Origin: Bacillota bacterium
Lineage (GTDB): Bacteria > Bacillota > Clostridia > Christensenellales > Christensenellaceae
Direction of reading: 5' to 3'
Assembly (NCBI GenBank): GCA_023393165.1
Contig: JAEWMJ010000045.1
Coordinates: 80,311-144,310, forward strand
Length of the DNA stretch: 64,000 nt
The stretch's first letter is position 1. Each line of letters opens with the position of its first letter. The notes beneath the pieces were generated by a model. That model did not search any database. It was given only the letters and a program-made list of their open reading frames with translations, and had not been told where the DNA came from. The translations under genes were made by a program, and so were the position numbers. Of this stretch, positions 53,468-61,928 are shown one piece after another.

Positions 53468-53544
53468 TGGTAGCGGCGACTGGAGTCGAACCAGTGACCT
53501 AGCGGGTATGAACCGCTCGCTCTAGCCAACTGAGCCACGCCGCC
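53468..53544 (-). tRNA. tRNA-Met (CAT), elongator
   Basis: A full cloverleaf of 77 bases with encoded CCA: acceptor GGCGGCG/CGCCGCT (one G-T pair), D-stem GCTC/GAGC, anticodon stem AGCGG/CCGCT with loop TTCATAC (anticodon at 53508-53510), T-arm ACTGG-TTCGACT-CCAGT. The anticodon stem lacks the three G-C pairs of an initiator, so it is the elongator Met tRNA; a CAT tRNA-Ile is less likely. Confidence 0.95.
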
Positions 53545-53582
53545 ATAAAAAAGGCCTTTTTAAAAAAAAGACTTTTCTATAA

Positions 53583-53659
53583 TGGTTGCGGGGGGAGGAT
53601 TTGAACCTCCGGCCTCCGGGTTATGAGCCCGACGAGCTACCAAACTGCTCTACCCCGCG
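53583..53659 (-). tRNA. tRNA-fMet (CAT), initiator
   Basis: A 77-base cloverleaf with encoded CCA. The acceptor CGCGGGG/CCCCGCA has the C1-A72 mismatch, and the anticodon stem ends in three G-C pairs (GGG/CCC), the two hallmarks of bacterial initiator tRNA. The anticodon is at 53623-53625. It is transcribed ahead of the elongator Met tRNA. Confidence 0.97.
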
Positions 53660-53764
53660 ATGTTGTCCTTTATCGGACGGAATTTAATTATAATATACTT
53701 AACAACCCATGTCAATAGCTTTTTATTGCGATTAAAAAATAAGTTTGGAATTCCAGGCGGCGGC

Positions 53765-54106
53765 TTATTGCCCGCCTGCGCTGGGAGACGCTTCGCCCTC
53801 CGGCTGCTGTGCGTCAGGCTGCTCAGAAGGTACTTCCACATACTTTGTTTCGTCCTGAAACAGCCATCCAAGCCTTTCACGCGCTTCCTTGATAATATAT
53901 GCGTCGCTTCCGATATAATCCAGCTGATTTTGGTTATAATCCATTTCCTGTTTCAACGCAGATTCTTTCGCCAGCAGTTTGTTTTGTTTTTGGAGCTGGC
54001 CGTTTATAATAGACTGCTGATTGATAAACGTGAAGGCCGCATAAACAATCACGCCAAATAATATCAGCAGTTTGATTTTTTTATGGTTTACTGCTTTTTT
54101 CGCCAT
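53765..54106 (-). CDS. divIC: Septum formation initiator (DivIC/FtsB family)
   Basis: A 113-residue single-pass membrane protein: short basic cytoplasmic start, transmembrane helix (about 13-30, KLLILFGVIVYAAFTFI), extracytoplasmic coiled coil (about 35-70) and the family ending YIIKEARERLGWLFQDETKYV. A Pro/Ser/Gly-rich tail follows. It acts with DivIB and FtsL in the division complex. ATG 54106 is chosen for AGGGGG 7 bp upstream; TTG 54112 is an alternative. It is downstream of yabP-yabQ, the usual order in endospore formers. Confidence 0.9.
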   Translation of the reverse strand: MAKKAVNHKKIKLLILFGVIVYAAFTFINQQSIINGQLQKQNKLLAKESALKQEMDYNQNQLDYIGSDAYIIKEARERLGWLFQDETKYVEVPSEQPDAQQPEGEASPSAGGQ

Positions 54107-54204
54107 GAACAAACCCCCTAAACAGTATCATCGGATTGTTCAAGTATTAACTTTAACAGTAACATACCATAATCATTAAAAATTTACAACTGAAAGGGAA
54201 ACGC

Positions 54205-54537
54205 TCAATGTTTTTTATCGCGCGCAAATCTCTTATAAATGGCCGCAACCGTATAGCGAAGGCCAAAGAAATACATGCAAAATCCCGCTGCCAGTCCTAA
54301 AAAAGTATAGAACCGGAGATCCGCTTTATTGGCAATATATACTACCGCAAGCGAGATTGCCGTACCGAAAATAAAAAATATGATATCCCATACAATGGTA
54401 GCCACTCTGCCCGCGCGGGAAATATGCCGGACAACCGTTATGGCGCCGTACAGGAGCCCGATTAGAAATCCGCCGTAAACAGTAGCCAGAAAAATATAGA
54501 GCTGATTTATGGTAGCAATCAAACGTTTCTCACCCAC
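54205..54537 (-). CDS. yabQ: Spore cortex biosynthesis protein YabQ
   Basis: A 110-residue membrane protein with about three hydrophobic segments (QLYIFLATVYGGFLIGLLYG, IVWDIIFFIFGTAISLAVVYI, FYTFLGLAAGFCMYFFG). In Bacillus YabQ is made in the mother cell and is required for cortex synthesis around the forespore. It lies between yabP and divIC on the same strand. Confidence 0.93.
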   Translation of the reverse strand: MGEKRLIATINQLYIFLATVYGGFLIGLLYGAITVVRHISRAGRVATIVWDIIFFIFGTAISLAVVYIANKADLRFYTFLGLAAGFCMYFFGLRYTVAAIYKRFARDKKH

Positions 54538-54551
54538 TTATACTGATTTGC

Positions 54552-54697
54552 AATTAAAAACTTTTAGTTTTTAATTTGCCGCGCAAAGCGCGGCAGTGAG
54601 CTAAGCCCACACAGATATCGTGCAATACGATTTGCCTGCGCTTTTAGCGCAGCGGCAAAAAGCAAATTACCGGATTAAAATATGAAATATTTTAATC
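54552..54697 (-). other. Cluster of five hairpins between yabP and yabQ
   Basis: Five stem-loops occur in 146 bases: 54552-54576 (11-bp stem), 54578-54594 (GCCGCGC/GCGCGGC), 54617-54631, 54636-54652 (CTGCGCT/AGCGCAG) and 54673-54697 (11-bp stem). In addition TAATTTGC (54572-54579) can pair with GCAAATTA (54662-54669), enclosing the middle three. This is far more structure than an intercistronic gap needs. It may be an RNA element controlling yabQ-divIC or a small mobile palindromic unit. Confidence 0.65.
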
Positions 54698-54707
54698 GTG
54701 GATAGTA

Positions 54708-55001
54708 TTATTTAAAACTTTTAAAGAATCCTTTCTTTTGACGCAATTCGTCATGATCCGCATAATCGGCGCACTCGATGGTTCCGTCAATAACCAGTTG
54801 CCCGTCTTCAAGGTTCAGCTTGGATATGTGAAGGTCCTGGCCGATAATGGTCATCATGCCCATGCTGGTTAAGAAAATCACCTCGTTTTCATTGAAGCTG
54901 TCCACATCTTCCACGCCCGTAACAATGGCCCGTTCTTTTGACTCAATAATGATTTTATGCGGGCGCGAAGGCGGTTTCAACATTTCATTTTCAATTGGCA
55001 T
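54708..55001 (-). CDS. yabP: Sporulation protein YabP
   Basis: A 97-residue spore coat/cortex-associated protein of the YabP/YqfC family, with the compact pattern RHKIIIESKERAIVTGVEDVDSF-like start (here HKIIIESKERAIVTGVEDV) and EVIFLTSMGMMTIIGQDLHISKLNLEDGQL-type core. YabP helps localise sporulation proteins at the forespore membrane. It has a strong ribosome binding site (AAAGGAGG on the minus strand). It heads the yabP-yabQ-divIC unit. Confidence 0.94.
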   Translation of the reverse strand: MPIENEMLKPPSRPHKIIIESKERAIVTGVEDVDSFNENEVIFLTSMGMMTIIGQDLHISKLNLEDGQLVIDGTIECADYADHDELRQKKGFFKSFK

Positions 55002-55125
55002 GCAAAATACCTCCTTTAAATGATATAAAAATAAATATGTTTTTTTTAAATAGATTATTCTTTTTTTTTAACTGTAATGTGATATAATGTTCCTGTATTT
55101 CAAATAAAAAAAAAGGGGAACGATA

Positions 55126-56223
55126 ATGAAAAAGATCCTAATTATTGCTTTGATAGTAATTCTGGCTTTTTCGGCGGTTGCATGCAGCAAATCGCCTGAA
55201 TCGGAATCCGTTGCTCCAAGCAGCGTTGGCGGATCTGCCCAGATTGCGACTTCTTCACCTAACGCGTCAGTATCAAATGAAACCGGCGGCTCTGTATCGC
55301 CTACTACCGGATTGCCCGGAAATACAGAGTACAGGCCGGTTATTGTTCAGATAGATAATGAAGATACCGGACGTCCGCAATTCGGCATTCAGGCTGCGGA
55401 CATTGTTTATGAAACAATGATCGAAGGCGTGGATACAAGGCTCACGGCCCTTTTCAACGATACGCTTTCCGAAAAGGTTGGACCGGTTCGTTCGTCCAGG
55501 GTTTACCATCAGATGATTCAGAACGAATGGGACGCTATCTATATTCATGAAGGCGGCCCCTATGTTTCCGGATTTACCAAATCCTACATTTACTCGCAGG
55601 AAAACGGCGGGGATATGAAGGTGCGCGTGGACGGAACCAGGCGGGCGGAGGACGATATCTTATGGCATGAATCCGTTGGCATTTCCTATGCAAATGTGCA
55701 AAAGGCCGAAGACAAGTATAATTACGAAAGAACCCAGCGTGATCCTGCGTTCCAGTTTGATGCGAATGTGGATTATTCCAAGTACCCGGACGTGGAAAAG
55801 GTGAATATTCCGTTTATATCTTCCCTGGATCATGTGGAATACCGCTATGACAGCGCAAGCGATAAATTTATCCGCTATTTCTATGGAGATCCTTTCCTGG
55901 ACGCGGATACCAAAAAAGCAATCGAAGTGCAAAACATTATTGTTCAGTATGTGACTGACGACCCTCTGCCCAATGAAGGCGGCAGAATCGTTTTAGGTAT
56001 GCTGGGAAGCGGAAAAGCCGAATTTTTCGTGGGCGGTAAGCATATGACCGGAACCTGGGAAAAATCCGGAAAGAACAATGGAACGGTTTATAAACTGGAT
56101 GATGGATCGGATCTGGTGTTAAAACCCGGCAATACATGGGTCGAGATACAGCCTGATAAATATAATATTGTGACTACCAACAAGGACGGTTCAACAGATC
56201 CCAAGGATGGGAAAGCAAGCTGA
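55126..56223 (+). CDS. DUF3048 lipoprotein, copy 1
   Basis: A 365-residue protein with lipoprotein signal (SAVACSKS, Cys20), a Ser-rich linker to about residue 60 and a DUF3048 region (RPVIVQIDNEDTGRPQFGIQ and ADIVYETMIEG, then GPVRSSR and the C-terminal MTGTWEKS). DUF3048 proteins such as YerB of Bacillus are extracytoplasmic; their activity is unknown. First of three tandem paralogues, each with its own promoter and terminator. Confidence 0.9.
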   Translation: MKKILIIALIVILAFSAVACSKSPESESVAPSSVGGSAQIATSSPNASVSNETGGSVSPTTGLPGNTEYRPVIVQIDNEDTGRPQFGIQAADIVYETMIEGVDTRLTALFNDTLSEKVGPVRSSRVYHQMIQNEWDAIYIHEGGPYVSGFTKSYIYSQENGGDMKVRVDGTRRAEDDILWHESVGISYANVQKAEDKYNYERTQRDPAFQFDANVDYSKYPDVEKVNIPFISSLDHVEYRYDSASDKFIRYFYGDPFLDADTKKAIEVQNIIVQYVTDDPLPNEGGRIVLGMLGSGKAEFFVGGKHMTGTWEKSGKNNGTVYKLDDGSDLVLKPGNTWVEIQPDKYNIVTTNKDGSTDPKDGKAS

Positions 56224-56245
56224 TAAATTTTAAAATATTTTAAAT

Positions 56246-56273
56246 CAAAAAGAGGGTTTAAGCCCTCTTTTTT
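56246..56273 (+). terminator. Rho-independent terminator after copy 1
   Basis: AAGAGGG (56250-56256) / CCCTCTT (56263-56269) with A- and T-runs on either side. Confidence 0.88.
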
Positions 56274-56360
56274 CATATCTTTTGCTTGTAAAAAAATAGC
56301 ATAAATGCTACAATTCTTTTATCACATTTATAATAGCATCCAACAAAATAATAAAGGGGA

Positions 56361-57464
56361 ATGACAATGAAAAGGATATTAATAATTGCTTTAGTGGTTA
56401 TTGTTGTTTTTTCCGCTGCAGCGTGCAGCAATAAAACAACACCGGTACTGGAAACCAGCAGCCCAAGCAGCGTCAGCGGCAGTACTGAAATTTCCAAAGC
56501 GGCGTCGCCATCCGCAACCGTATCCACCGGTCCGATATCGCCTACCACCGGGTTGCCGGGCAACACGGAGTACAGGCCGGTCCAGGTTCAGATAGACAAC
56601 GAATCCACCGGACGTCCGCAATTTGGCATCCAGGCTGCGGATATCGTTTATGAAGCCATGATCGAAGGCGTCGACACAAGATTGTCGGCAATTTTCAACG
56701 ACACATTGCCCGAAAAGGCAGGGCCTGTCCGTTCGTCCAGAGCATATTTTCAAATGATCCAAAACGAATGGGATTCCATTTATATTCATGACGGCGGCCC
56801 GTATGTGGCGGGATTTACAAAATCCTACATATATTCGGAAGAGAACGGCGGCAAAATGAAAGCGCGTCTTGACGGCGGCAAGGGCGTTCCGGAAGAGATT
56901 TTCTGGCATGTATCCAGCGAAATAGCCTATGCAAATGTGAAGGCGGCTGCAGAAAAGTACAGCTATGAAAGAACCCCGCGCAATCCTGCATTCCGGTTTG
57001 ACGCGAACGTGGATTATTCCAAGTATCCGGATGTGGAAAAGGTGAATATTCCGTTTATATCTTCCCTGGATCATGTGGAATACCGGTATGACAGCGCGAG
57101 CGATAAGTTTACCCGTTACTTCTACGGTGATCCCTTCCTGGATGCGGAAACCGAAAAGGCTGTTGAAGTTAAGAATGTTATTGTCCAGTACGTGACCGAC
57201 GACCCGCTGCCCAACGAAGGCGGCAGGATCGTTTTGGGAATGCTGGGAAGCGGCAAAGCGGAATTCTTTGTAGGCGGAAAACATATGACGGGGACCTGGG
57301 AAAAATCCGGAAAGAACAGCGGAACGGTTTATAAACTGGACGACGGGTCCGATCTGGTGTTAAAACCCGGCAATACATGGATTGCGATACAGCCGGATAT
57401 GAAAAATATCGTTACCACTTACAAAGACGGATCGACTTATCCCAAAAGCGGAAAAGCCAGCTAA
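56361..57464 (+). CDS. DUF3048 lipoprotein, copy 2 (mosaic)
   Basis: A 367-residue paralogue with a lipoprotein signal (SAAACSNK, Cys22). Its DNA from about 56545 to 56815 is nearly identical to copy 3, while that from about 57009 to 57345 is nearly identical to copy 1. It therefore looks like a product of gene conversion between its neighbours. All DUF3048 motifs are intact, so it should be functional. ATG 56367 is an alternative start. Confidence 0.9.
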   Translation: MTMKRILIIALVVIVVFSAAACSNKTTPVLETSSPSSVSGSTEISKAASPSATVSTGPISPTTGLPGNTEYRPVQVQIDNESTGRPQFGIQAADIVYEAMIEGVDTRLSAIFNDTLPEKAGPVRSSRAYFQMIQNEWDSIYIHDGGPYVAGFTKSYIYSEENGGKMKARLDGGKGVPEEIFWHVSSEIAYANVKAAAEKYSYERTPRNPAFRFDANVDYSKYPDVEKVNIPFISSLDHVEYRYDSASDKFTRYFYGDPFLDAETEKAVEVKNVIVQYVTDDPLPNEGGRIVLGMLGSGKAEFFVGGKHMTGTWEKSGKNSGTVYKLDDGSDLVLKPGNTWIAIQPDMKNIVTTYKDGSTYPKSGKAS

Positions 57465-57500
57465 TCATAATAAAGCAGAGTAATAGTAAAAATCCAAAAG

Positions 57501-57529
57501 AATAGCGCACAAAAAATCCGCTATTTTTT
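57501..57529 (+). terminator. Rho-independent terminator after copy 2
   Basis: AATAGCG (57501-57507) / CGCTATT (57519-57525) with six T residues. Confidence 0.8.
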
Positions 57530-57624
57530 AATTTAATGAATGTTTTGAAAAATTAATACAATGTTCTCTGTTTTGTAATTTATGATATAATCATGATATC
57601 TTTAATAAAGGTAAGGGAAAGAAT

Positions 57625-58743
57625 ATGAAAAAGATATTGATGATTGCTTTAATCGTGGTTCTGGCATTCTCTGCTGTTGCCTGCGGCAAATCACCGGAAC
57701 AGCCGTCGGAATCCGCAGCGCCCAGCAGCGTTGGCGGATCCGCACAAATCGCTACCTCTGCACCTTCTCCGTCAGGTGCTTCCTCCGGCGGCGCCGTATC
57801 GCCTACCACCGGGTTGCCGGGCAACACGGAGTACAGGCCGGTCCAGGTTCAGATAGACAACGAATCCACCGGACGTCCGCAATTTGGCATTCAGGCTGCG
57901 GACATCGTTTATGAAGCCATGATCGAAGGCGCCGATACAAGATTATCGGCAATTTTCAACGACACATTGCCCGAAAAAGTGGGCCCTGTCCGCTCGTCCA
58001 GAGTATATTTTCAAATGATCCAAAACGAGTGGGACTCCATTTATATTCACGACGGCGGCCCGTATAACGCTTCGTTCCCGAAGTCCTATATATTTTCGGA
58101 CGAAAACGGCGGGGATATGAAGGCGCGGCTGGATGGCGGCAAGGGCACTCCGGAAAGCATATTCTGGCACAAATCCGCAGAAATCGCCTATACGAATGTT
58201 AAGGCGGCGGAAGAAAAATATAATTATGAAAGGACCCAGCGTGCCCCGGCGTTCATCTTTGACGCGAACGTGGATTATTCAAAATATCCTGATGTCGAAA
58301 AGGTGGATATACCGTTTATCAGCAAAGATATCACGCATGTGGAATACAGGTATGACAGCGGAAACGACAAATTTGTACGCTATTTCTTTGGGGAACCTTT
58401 CAAAGATGCGGAAACGGACGAGGCGGTTACCGTTCAGAACGTTATCGTGCAGTATGCATCCAGAGATGAGCTTTCGGGTGAAGGCACAGCCACTCAAGCC
58501 CCCAGAATTGAAGTCGGAATGATCGGAAGCGGAAAAGCCGAATTTTTTGTATGCGGCAAGCATATGACAGGAACCTGGGAAAAGTCTGACAGGCATGCGG
58601 CTACCGTATACAAACTGGACGACGGATCGGACCTTAAATTAAAGCCCGGCAACACCTGGATTGAAATACAGCCCGATTCCAAAAATATTGTAACCACCAA
58701 TAAGGACGGTTCAACCGAACCCGCCGGTGGAAAAGCGGAATAA
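57625..58743 (+). CDS. DUF3048 lipoprotein, copy 3
   Basis: A 372-residue paralogue with a signal and linker very like copy 1 (SAVACGKS, Cys20) and a DUF3048 region like copy 2 in its first half. The second half differs most: it has an insertion SKDITH near residue 232 and a longer loop SGEGTATQAPR near residue 285. This divergence suggests it has the most independent function of the three. Confidence 0.9.
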   Translation: MKKILMIALIVVLAFSAVACGKSPEQPSESAAPSSVGGSAQIATSAPSPSGASSGGAVSPTTGLPGNTEYRPVQVQIDNESTGRPQFGIQAADIVYEAMIEGADTRLSAIFNDTLPEKVGPVRSSRVYFQMIQNEWDSIYIHDGGPYNASFPKSYIFSDENGGDMKARLDGGKGTPESIFWHKSAEIAYTNVKAAEEKYNYERTQRAPAFIFDANVDYSKYPDVEKVDIPFISKDITHVEYRYDSGNDKFVRYFFGEPFKDAETDEAVTVQNVIVQYASRDELSGEGTATQAPRIEVGMIGSGKAEFFVCGKHMTGTWEKSDRHAATVYKLDDGSDLKLKPGNTWIEIQPDSKNIVTTNKDGSTEPAGGKAE

Positions 58744-58751
58744 AGCGGAGT

Positions 58752-58780
58752 GAAAGGGGGTTTCAAAGCCCTCTTTTTTT
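58752..58780 (+). terminator. Probable rho-independent terminator after copy 3
   Basis: AGGGGG and CCCTCT pair around TTTCAAAG, followed by seven T residues. Confidence 0.7.
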
Positions 58781-58868
58781 ATGCCGGAAAATTGATTTTG
58801 CGGTTTACATTATAAAATAGTGGTTATTTTATATCTATAAGTTTTAAAAAAATTGGAGGATCCACAGA

Positions 58869-59408
58869 ATGAAAAAATTTGTTTGTCAGGTTTGCGGTTA
58901 TACCGCTGAAAATGAAGCGCCCGAAAAATGTCCCCAGTGCGGAGCGGACCGTTCTAAATTCAAAGAACTCGCATCTGAAAAGGTATGGGCTGCCGAACAC
59001 GAAATCGGCATCGCAAAAGGATTGGACGAAGAAGTGGTAAAAGGGCTCCGGGAAAACTTTATGGGGGAATGCACCGAAGTAGGCATGTATCTTGCAATGT
59101 CCAGGCAGGCGGACAGGGAGGGGTACCCCGAAGTGGCCGAAGCATACAAGAGAATCGCTTTTGAAGAGGCCGAACATGCGGCCAGGTTTGCGGAAATGCT
59201 GGGAGAAGTAGTGTTTGCGGATACAAAAAAGAATCTCCAACTGCGGGCGGATGCGGAATGCGGAGCAACGGCAGGCAAGATGGAAATTGCAAAAAGAGCC
59301 AAAGAACTGCGCTATGACGCCATACACGATTCGGTACATGAAATGGCGCGGGACGAAGCCCGTCACGGCAAAGCGTTTGAGGGACTTTTAGCCAGAGTAG
59401 TGAAATAA
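58869..59408 (+). CDS. Reverse rubrerythrin-type peroxidase
   Basis: A 179-residue non-haem iron protein that reduces hydrogen peroxide, protecting anaerobes. The rubredoxin centre is at the N-terminus (Cys6, Cys9, Cys21, Cys24) and the di-iron ferritin-like domain follows (GECTEVGMYLAMSRQAD, FEEAEHAARFAEML, MARDEARHGKAF), the reverse of the classical rubrerythrin order. In Clostridium such proteins receive electrons from NADH via a rubredoxin reductase. It has ribosome binding site TTGGAGGA. Confidence 0.94.
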   Translation: MKKFVCQVCGYTAENEAPEKCPQCGADRSKFKELASEKVWAAEHEIGIAKGLDEEVVKGLRENFMGECTEVGMYLAMSRQADREGYPEVAEAYKRIAFEEAEHAARFAEMLGEVVFADTKKNLQLRADAECGATAGKMEIAKRAKELRYDAIHDSVHEMARDEARHGKAFEGLLARVVK

Positions 59409-59435
59409 TTCCGATTATCCAAATATATCATAATG

Positions 59436-59461
59436 AAAAGGCAGGCGCTTCCTGCCTTTTT
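59436..59461 (+). terminator. Rho-independent terminator
   Basis: AAAAGGCAGG (59436-59445) / CCTGCCTTTT (59451-59460). Confidence 0.92.
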
Positions 59462-59594
59462 ACATATGAAATAACCCCAAAATAAACCGTTTGTTTAGAA
59501 GGGAATGATGACATCTCATTCGCACTCCAATATGATGATAACAAAAATACCATGAGGTTACATGGATTTATTCTTAAGAATTGGAGTGTTTTTT

Positions 59595-60491
59595 ATGAAG
59601 AAAGCCTTTATTGCAATATGCCTTGCGGCGGTTTTGCTCCTCGGCGCCTGCAGCGGCGACACAGGGGTTGTCGCAAAAGTTTCGGATTCGTCTTCCCCAA
59701 CCCCCACTGGATCGGAGAAGGTCATATTGCCGGGCGGACCCGCGCCCCAAAGCCAGCAGCCCTCGCAGGAAGCGACACAGCCGCCTGCGGCGTCCGCCAG
59801 CCAGAGCAGCCTGTATGATCCCAGCATATTCGTGATTGAAGCTTCGGATTCATGGCAGGATGAACTGGCGCAAGGTTACTATGCGAATAATGAATGCGAA
59901 ATTTACCTGCATAAGATAGACGCCAATGACAACCGCCGGGTGGAAGGAAGTTATGAAGGCTGTATCTGGATGAAAACCACAGTGGATACGCAGGAGTTTA
60001 TTCAGGAAATGTTGAAAGACGTACCCGTTGATATGACGTTTGACGCGGGCGGCGAAGCTGTCGCCGATAATCTGGCAATATCGCTCAACACCACGGATGA
60101 CAAGGCATGGACAGATTACAATATAAACGGCGAAGACGGTAAACCGCTTTCACTGACGCAGGATACGCCGGTAGGCAGGGGCAGTTTTGTCATGGTAACC
60201 AAAACAGTATATCTGGAAGCGCATGGAAGCGGCGCGCAGGGGGAAAAAGTGGATTACTCGGATGCCGGCGGAGGCGATGTCGTTGATGTGAACTATGTGA
60301 TCCATGTGCAGCCCGGTTCCCCACAATCCGGAAACCAGCGCGAGGTTGTGATCAATCTCAGCGGAGAAGGCTTTAACCACACGATGAAAGGCGTAATGAA
60401 GATCTTACCGGGGTACCCGGAAGATGTATCCGATTATTATAACTCGGATGAATATAAAAACTCGGCATGGAAACATCTGCTGGAAGAATAG
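59595..60491 (+). CDS. Uncharacterised lipoprotein
   Basis: A 298-residue protein with lipoprotein signal (LLGACSGD, Cys19), a Pro/Ser/Gln-rich linker to about residue 75 and a beta-rich domain of no family I recognise (EASDSWQDELAQGYYANNE is the first conserved-looking stretch). ATG 59595 is chosen because it starts the signal peptide directly; ATG 59562 would add an atypical hydrophobic leader. It is a single gene. Confidence 0.78.
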   Translation: MKKAFIAICLAAVLLLGACSGDTGVVAKVSDSSSPTPTGSEKVILPGGPAPQSQQPSQEATQPPAASASQSSLYDPSIFVIEASDSWQDELAQGYYANNECEIYLHKIDANDNRRVEGSYEGCIWMKTTVDTQEFIQEMLKDVPVDMTFDAGGEAVADNLAISLNTTDDKAWTDYNINGEDGKPLSLTQDTPVGRGSFVMVTKTVYLEAHGSGAQGEKVDYSDAGGGDVVDVNYVIHVQPGSPQSGNQREVVINLSGEGFNHTMKGVMKILPGYPEDVSDYYNSDEYKNSAWKHLLEE

Positions 60492-60898
60492 GATATAGGT
60501 TTAAGCGCACGATAAAGTCAGGGCCACCCGGTAGGGTGGCCCTCAGGCCGCTGATAAACCCCAACTACTATGTTGTTTTTCCGCTTGCTCCTCAGTGTAG
60601 GGGATTCTACGCTGGCGTCACCTCGGCACTTCGCTATGGATGCGCACTTCGTGTAAGTCTTTTATTATAGCATTGCACTCGTGCTATCTCATGCTCAGCG
60701 AGCGTTCACCTCGCTCCTTCACGCTTTGGCGTGCGCTCGGCTCCGCTCTCAAAACGCCTGGCCGGGGTCCCCGAAAAATCACAGATTTTTGGGGTGGGGT
60801 AGAGGGACTTTCAACGCCTTTGTTATTAAATGGAATTCCTATAGTTTTATTTGTGAATAATTTGTCTTCATCGGGGCTCTGACATGTGGGCATGTTGT
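60492..60898. other. Gap of 407 bp rich in short palindromes
   Basis: It starts with a hairpin AGGGCCACCC (60519-60528) / GGGTGGCCCT (60533-60542) without a T-run. It then has many short inverted pieces such as CACGC/GCGTG near 60720-60735 and CCCCGAAAAATC / GATTTTTGGGG near 60770-60793. No convincing coding frame. It could hold an RNA or be decayed mobile DNA. Confidence 0.5.
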
Positions 60899-61849
60899 TT
60901 ATTGTGAAATTTGCGTATACGCCTCGATATTTGTTCCGTCAGTCAGGATGGCGATATCACCGTTCAGGTCGGTCCGGAGCGTTTGCACATGAAACATGGA
61001 AAGAAGATCCAGCGTTTCCTTGTGCGGGTGTCCGTACGAGTTTCCTTCTCCGCAGGTAATTACTGCAACGTCCGGCGTGGCCGCCTTAAGGAATTCTTCG
61101 GACGCGCCGGTCCTGCTCCCATGATGCGCGACTTTCAGAACTTCACAGTCCAGTGCTTTCCCCCAGTCTTCTATCAGGTCTTTTGAGGCATCCTCTTCCA
61201 TGTCTCCTGTCAGCAGAAAATCTGATTGGCCGTATGATACCAGGAGAACGATACTTGCGTTATTGGCGTCTTCATATTGCTTGTTAAGGGGACTGAGCAC
61301 CTTTACGGATGCGTCTCCCAGGCTGAACTGCATGCCTGAAACCGCATATTCGGATTGAATGCCGCAAGTTTTGATTGCATCCTCTAAATTATCGTATACT
61401 TCAGAGTCCTCGGGGAAATCGGTCATGTAGATTTTTTCCGCTCCCACCTTTTCTATAACTTCGTCCATGGAACCGATATGGTCGGCATGGGGATGGGTGG
61501 CTATAAGCACATCGATTTTTTTTACGCCGTATTTATCCAAAGCGGATTTTATCACGGCAAAGTCTTCTTCATCCGCGGCGTCCACCAGCATGGACCGTCC
61601 GTCCGGCGCGATGCAAAGCTGGCTGTCCGAATTGCCCGTGTCGATTGCGTAAAGCATGAACTTTCCGGTGTTGTCCGGTTTGAAATCTGCCGCCGCCGTG
61701 CCGCTCTGTCCGGAAAACACCCTTGAAAGGTTTTCTTCCAGGCTCAGATTCGTATCGGCATTGTAAAACGTTATGCATATAAGAATCACGCACACGGCAG
61801 ATACTATGTATCTGATGAATTTTTTTGATTGATTGCGTCGTCTGGCCAT
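60899..61849 (-). CDS. ComEC/Rec2-like MBL-fold hydrolase
   Basis: A 316-residue protein with an N-terminal membrane anchor (about 10-27) and a metallo-beta-lactamase domain: metal motif THPHADH near residue 120, GDMEED near 217 and the KVAHHGSR motif near 241. It matches the MBL domain of ComEC without the channel part, the form of many secreted Firmicutes enzymes thought to cleave phosphodiesters in DNA or other polymers. It is divergent from mnmA. Confidence 0.9.
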   Translation of the reverse strand: MARRRNQSKKFIRYIVSAVCVILICITFYNADTNLSLEENLSRVFSGQSGTAAADFKPDNTGKFMLYAIDTGNSDSQLCIAPDGRSMLVDAADEEDFAVIKSALDKYGVKKIDVLIATHPHADHIGSMDEVIEKVGAEKIYMTDFPEDSEVYDNLEDAIKTCGIQSEYAVSGMQFSLGDASVKVLSPLNKQYEDANNASIVLLVSYGQSDFLLTGDMEEDASKDLIEDWGKALDCEVLKVAHHGSRTGASEEFLKAATPDVAVITCGEGNSYGHPHKETLDLLSMFHVQTLRTDLNGDIAILTDGTNIEAYTQISQ

Positions 61850-61928
61850 TGAAACTCCTCCCGGTACATTATATATTAACAGGCCGGATTATGATATAAT
61901 ATTTTTAATTGCAACAAGGAGCGGAACT

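Noticed and set aside
56391..57284. 297-residue minus-strand frame inside DUF3048 copy 2
   Set aside because: Similar antisense frames recur in the paralogues because of shared codon use, not because of a real gene.
60684..60893. 69-residue minus-strand frame
   Set aside because: Lies in the palindrome-rich gap, low-complexity and with no recognisable start signal.
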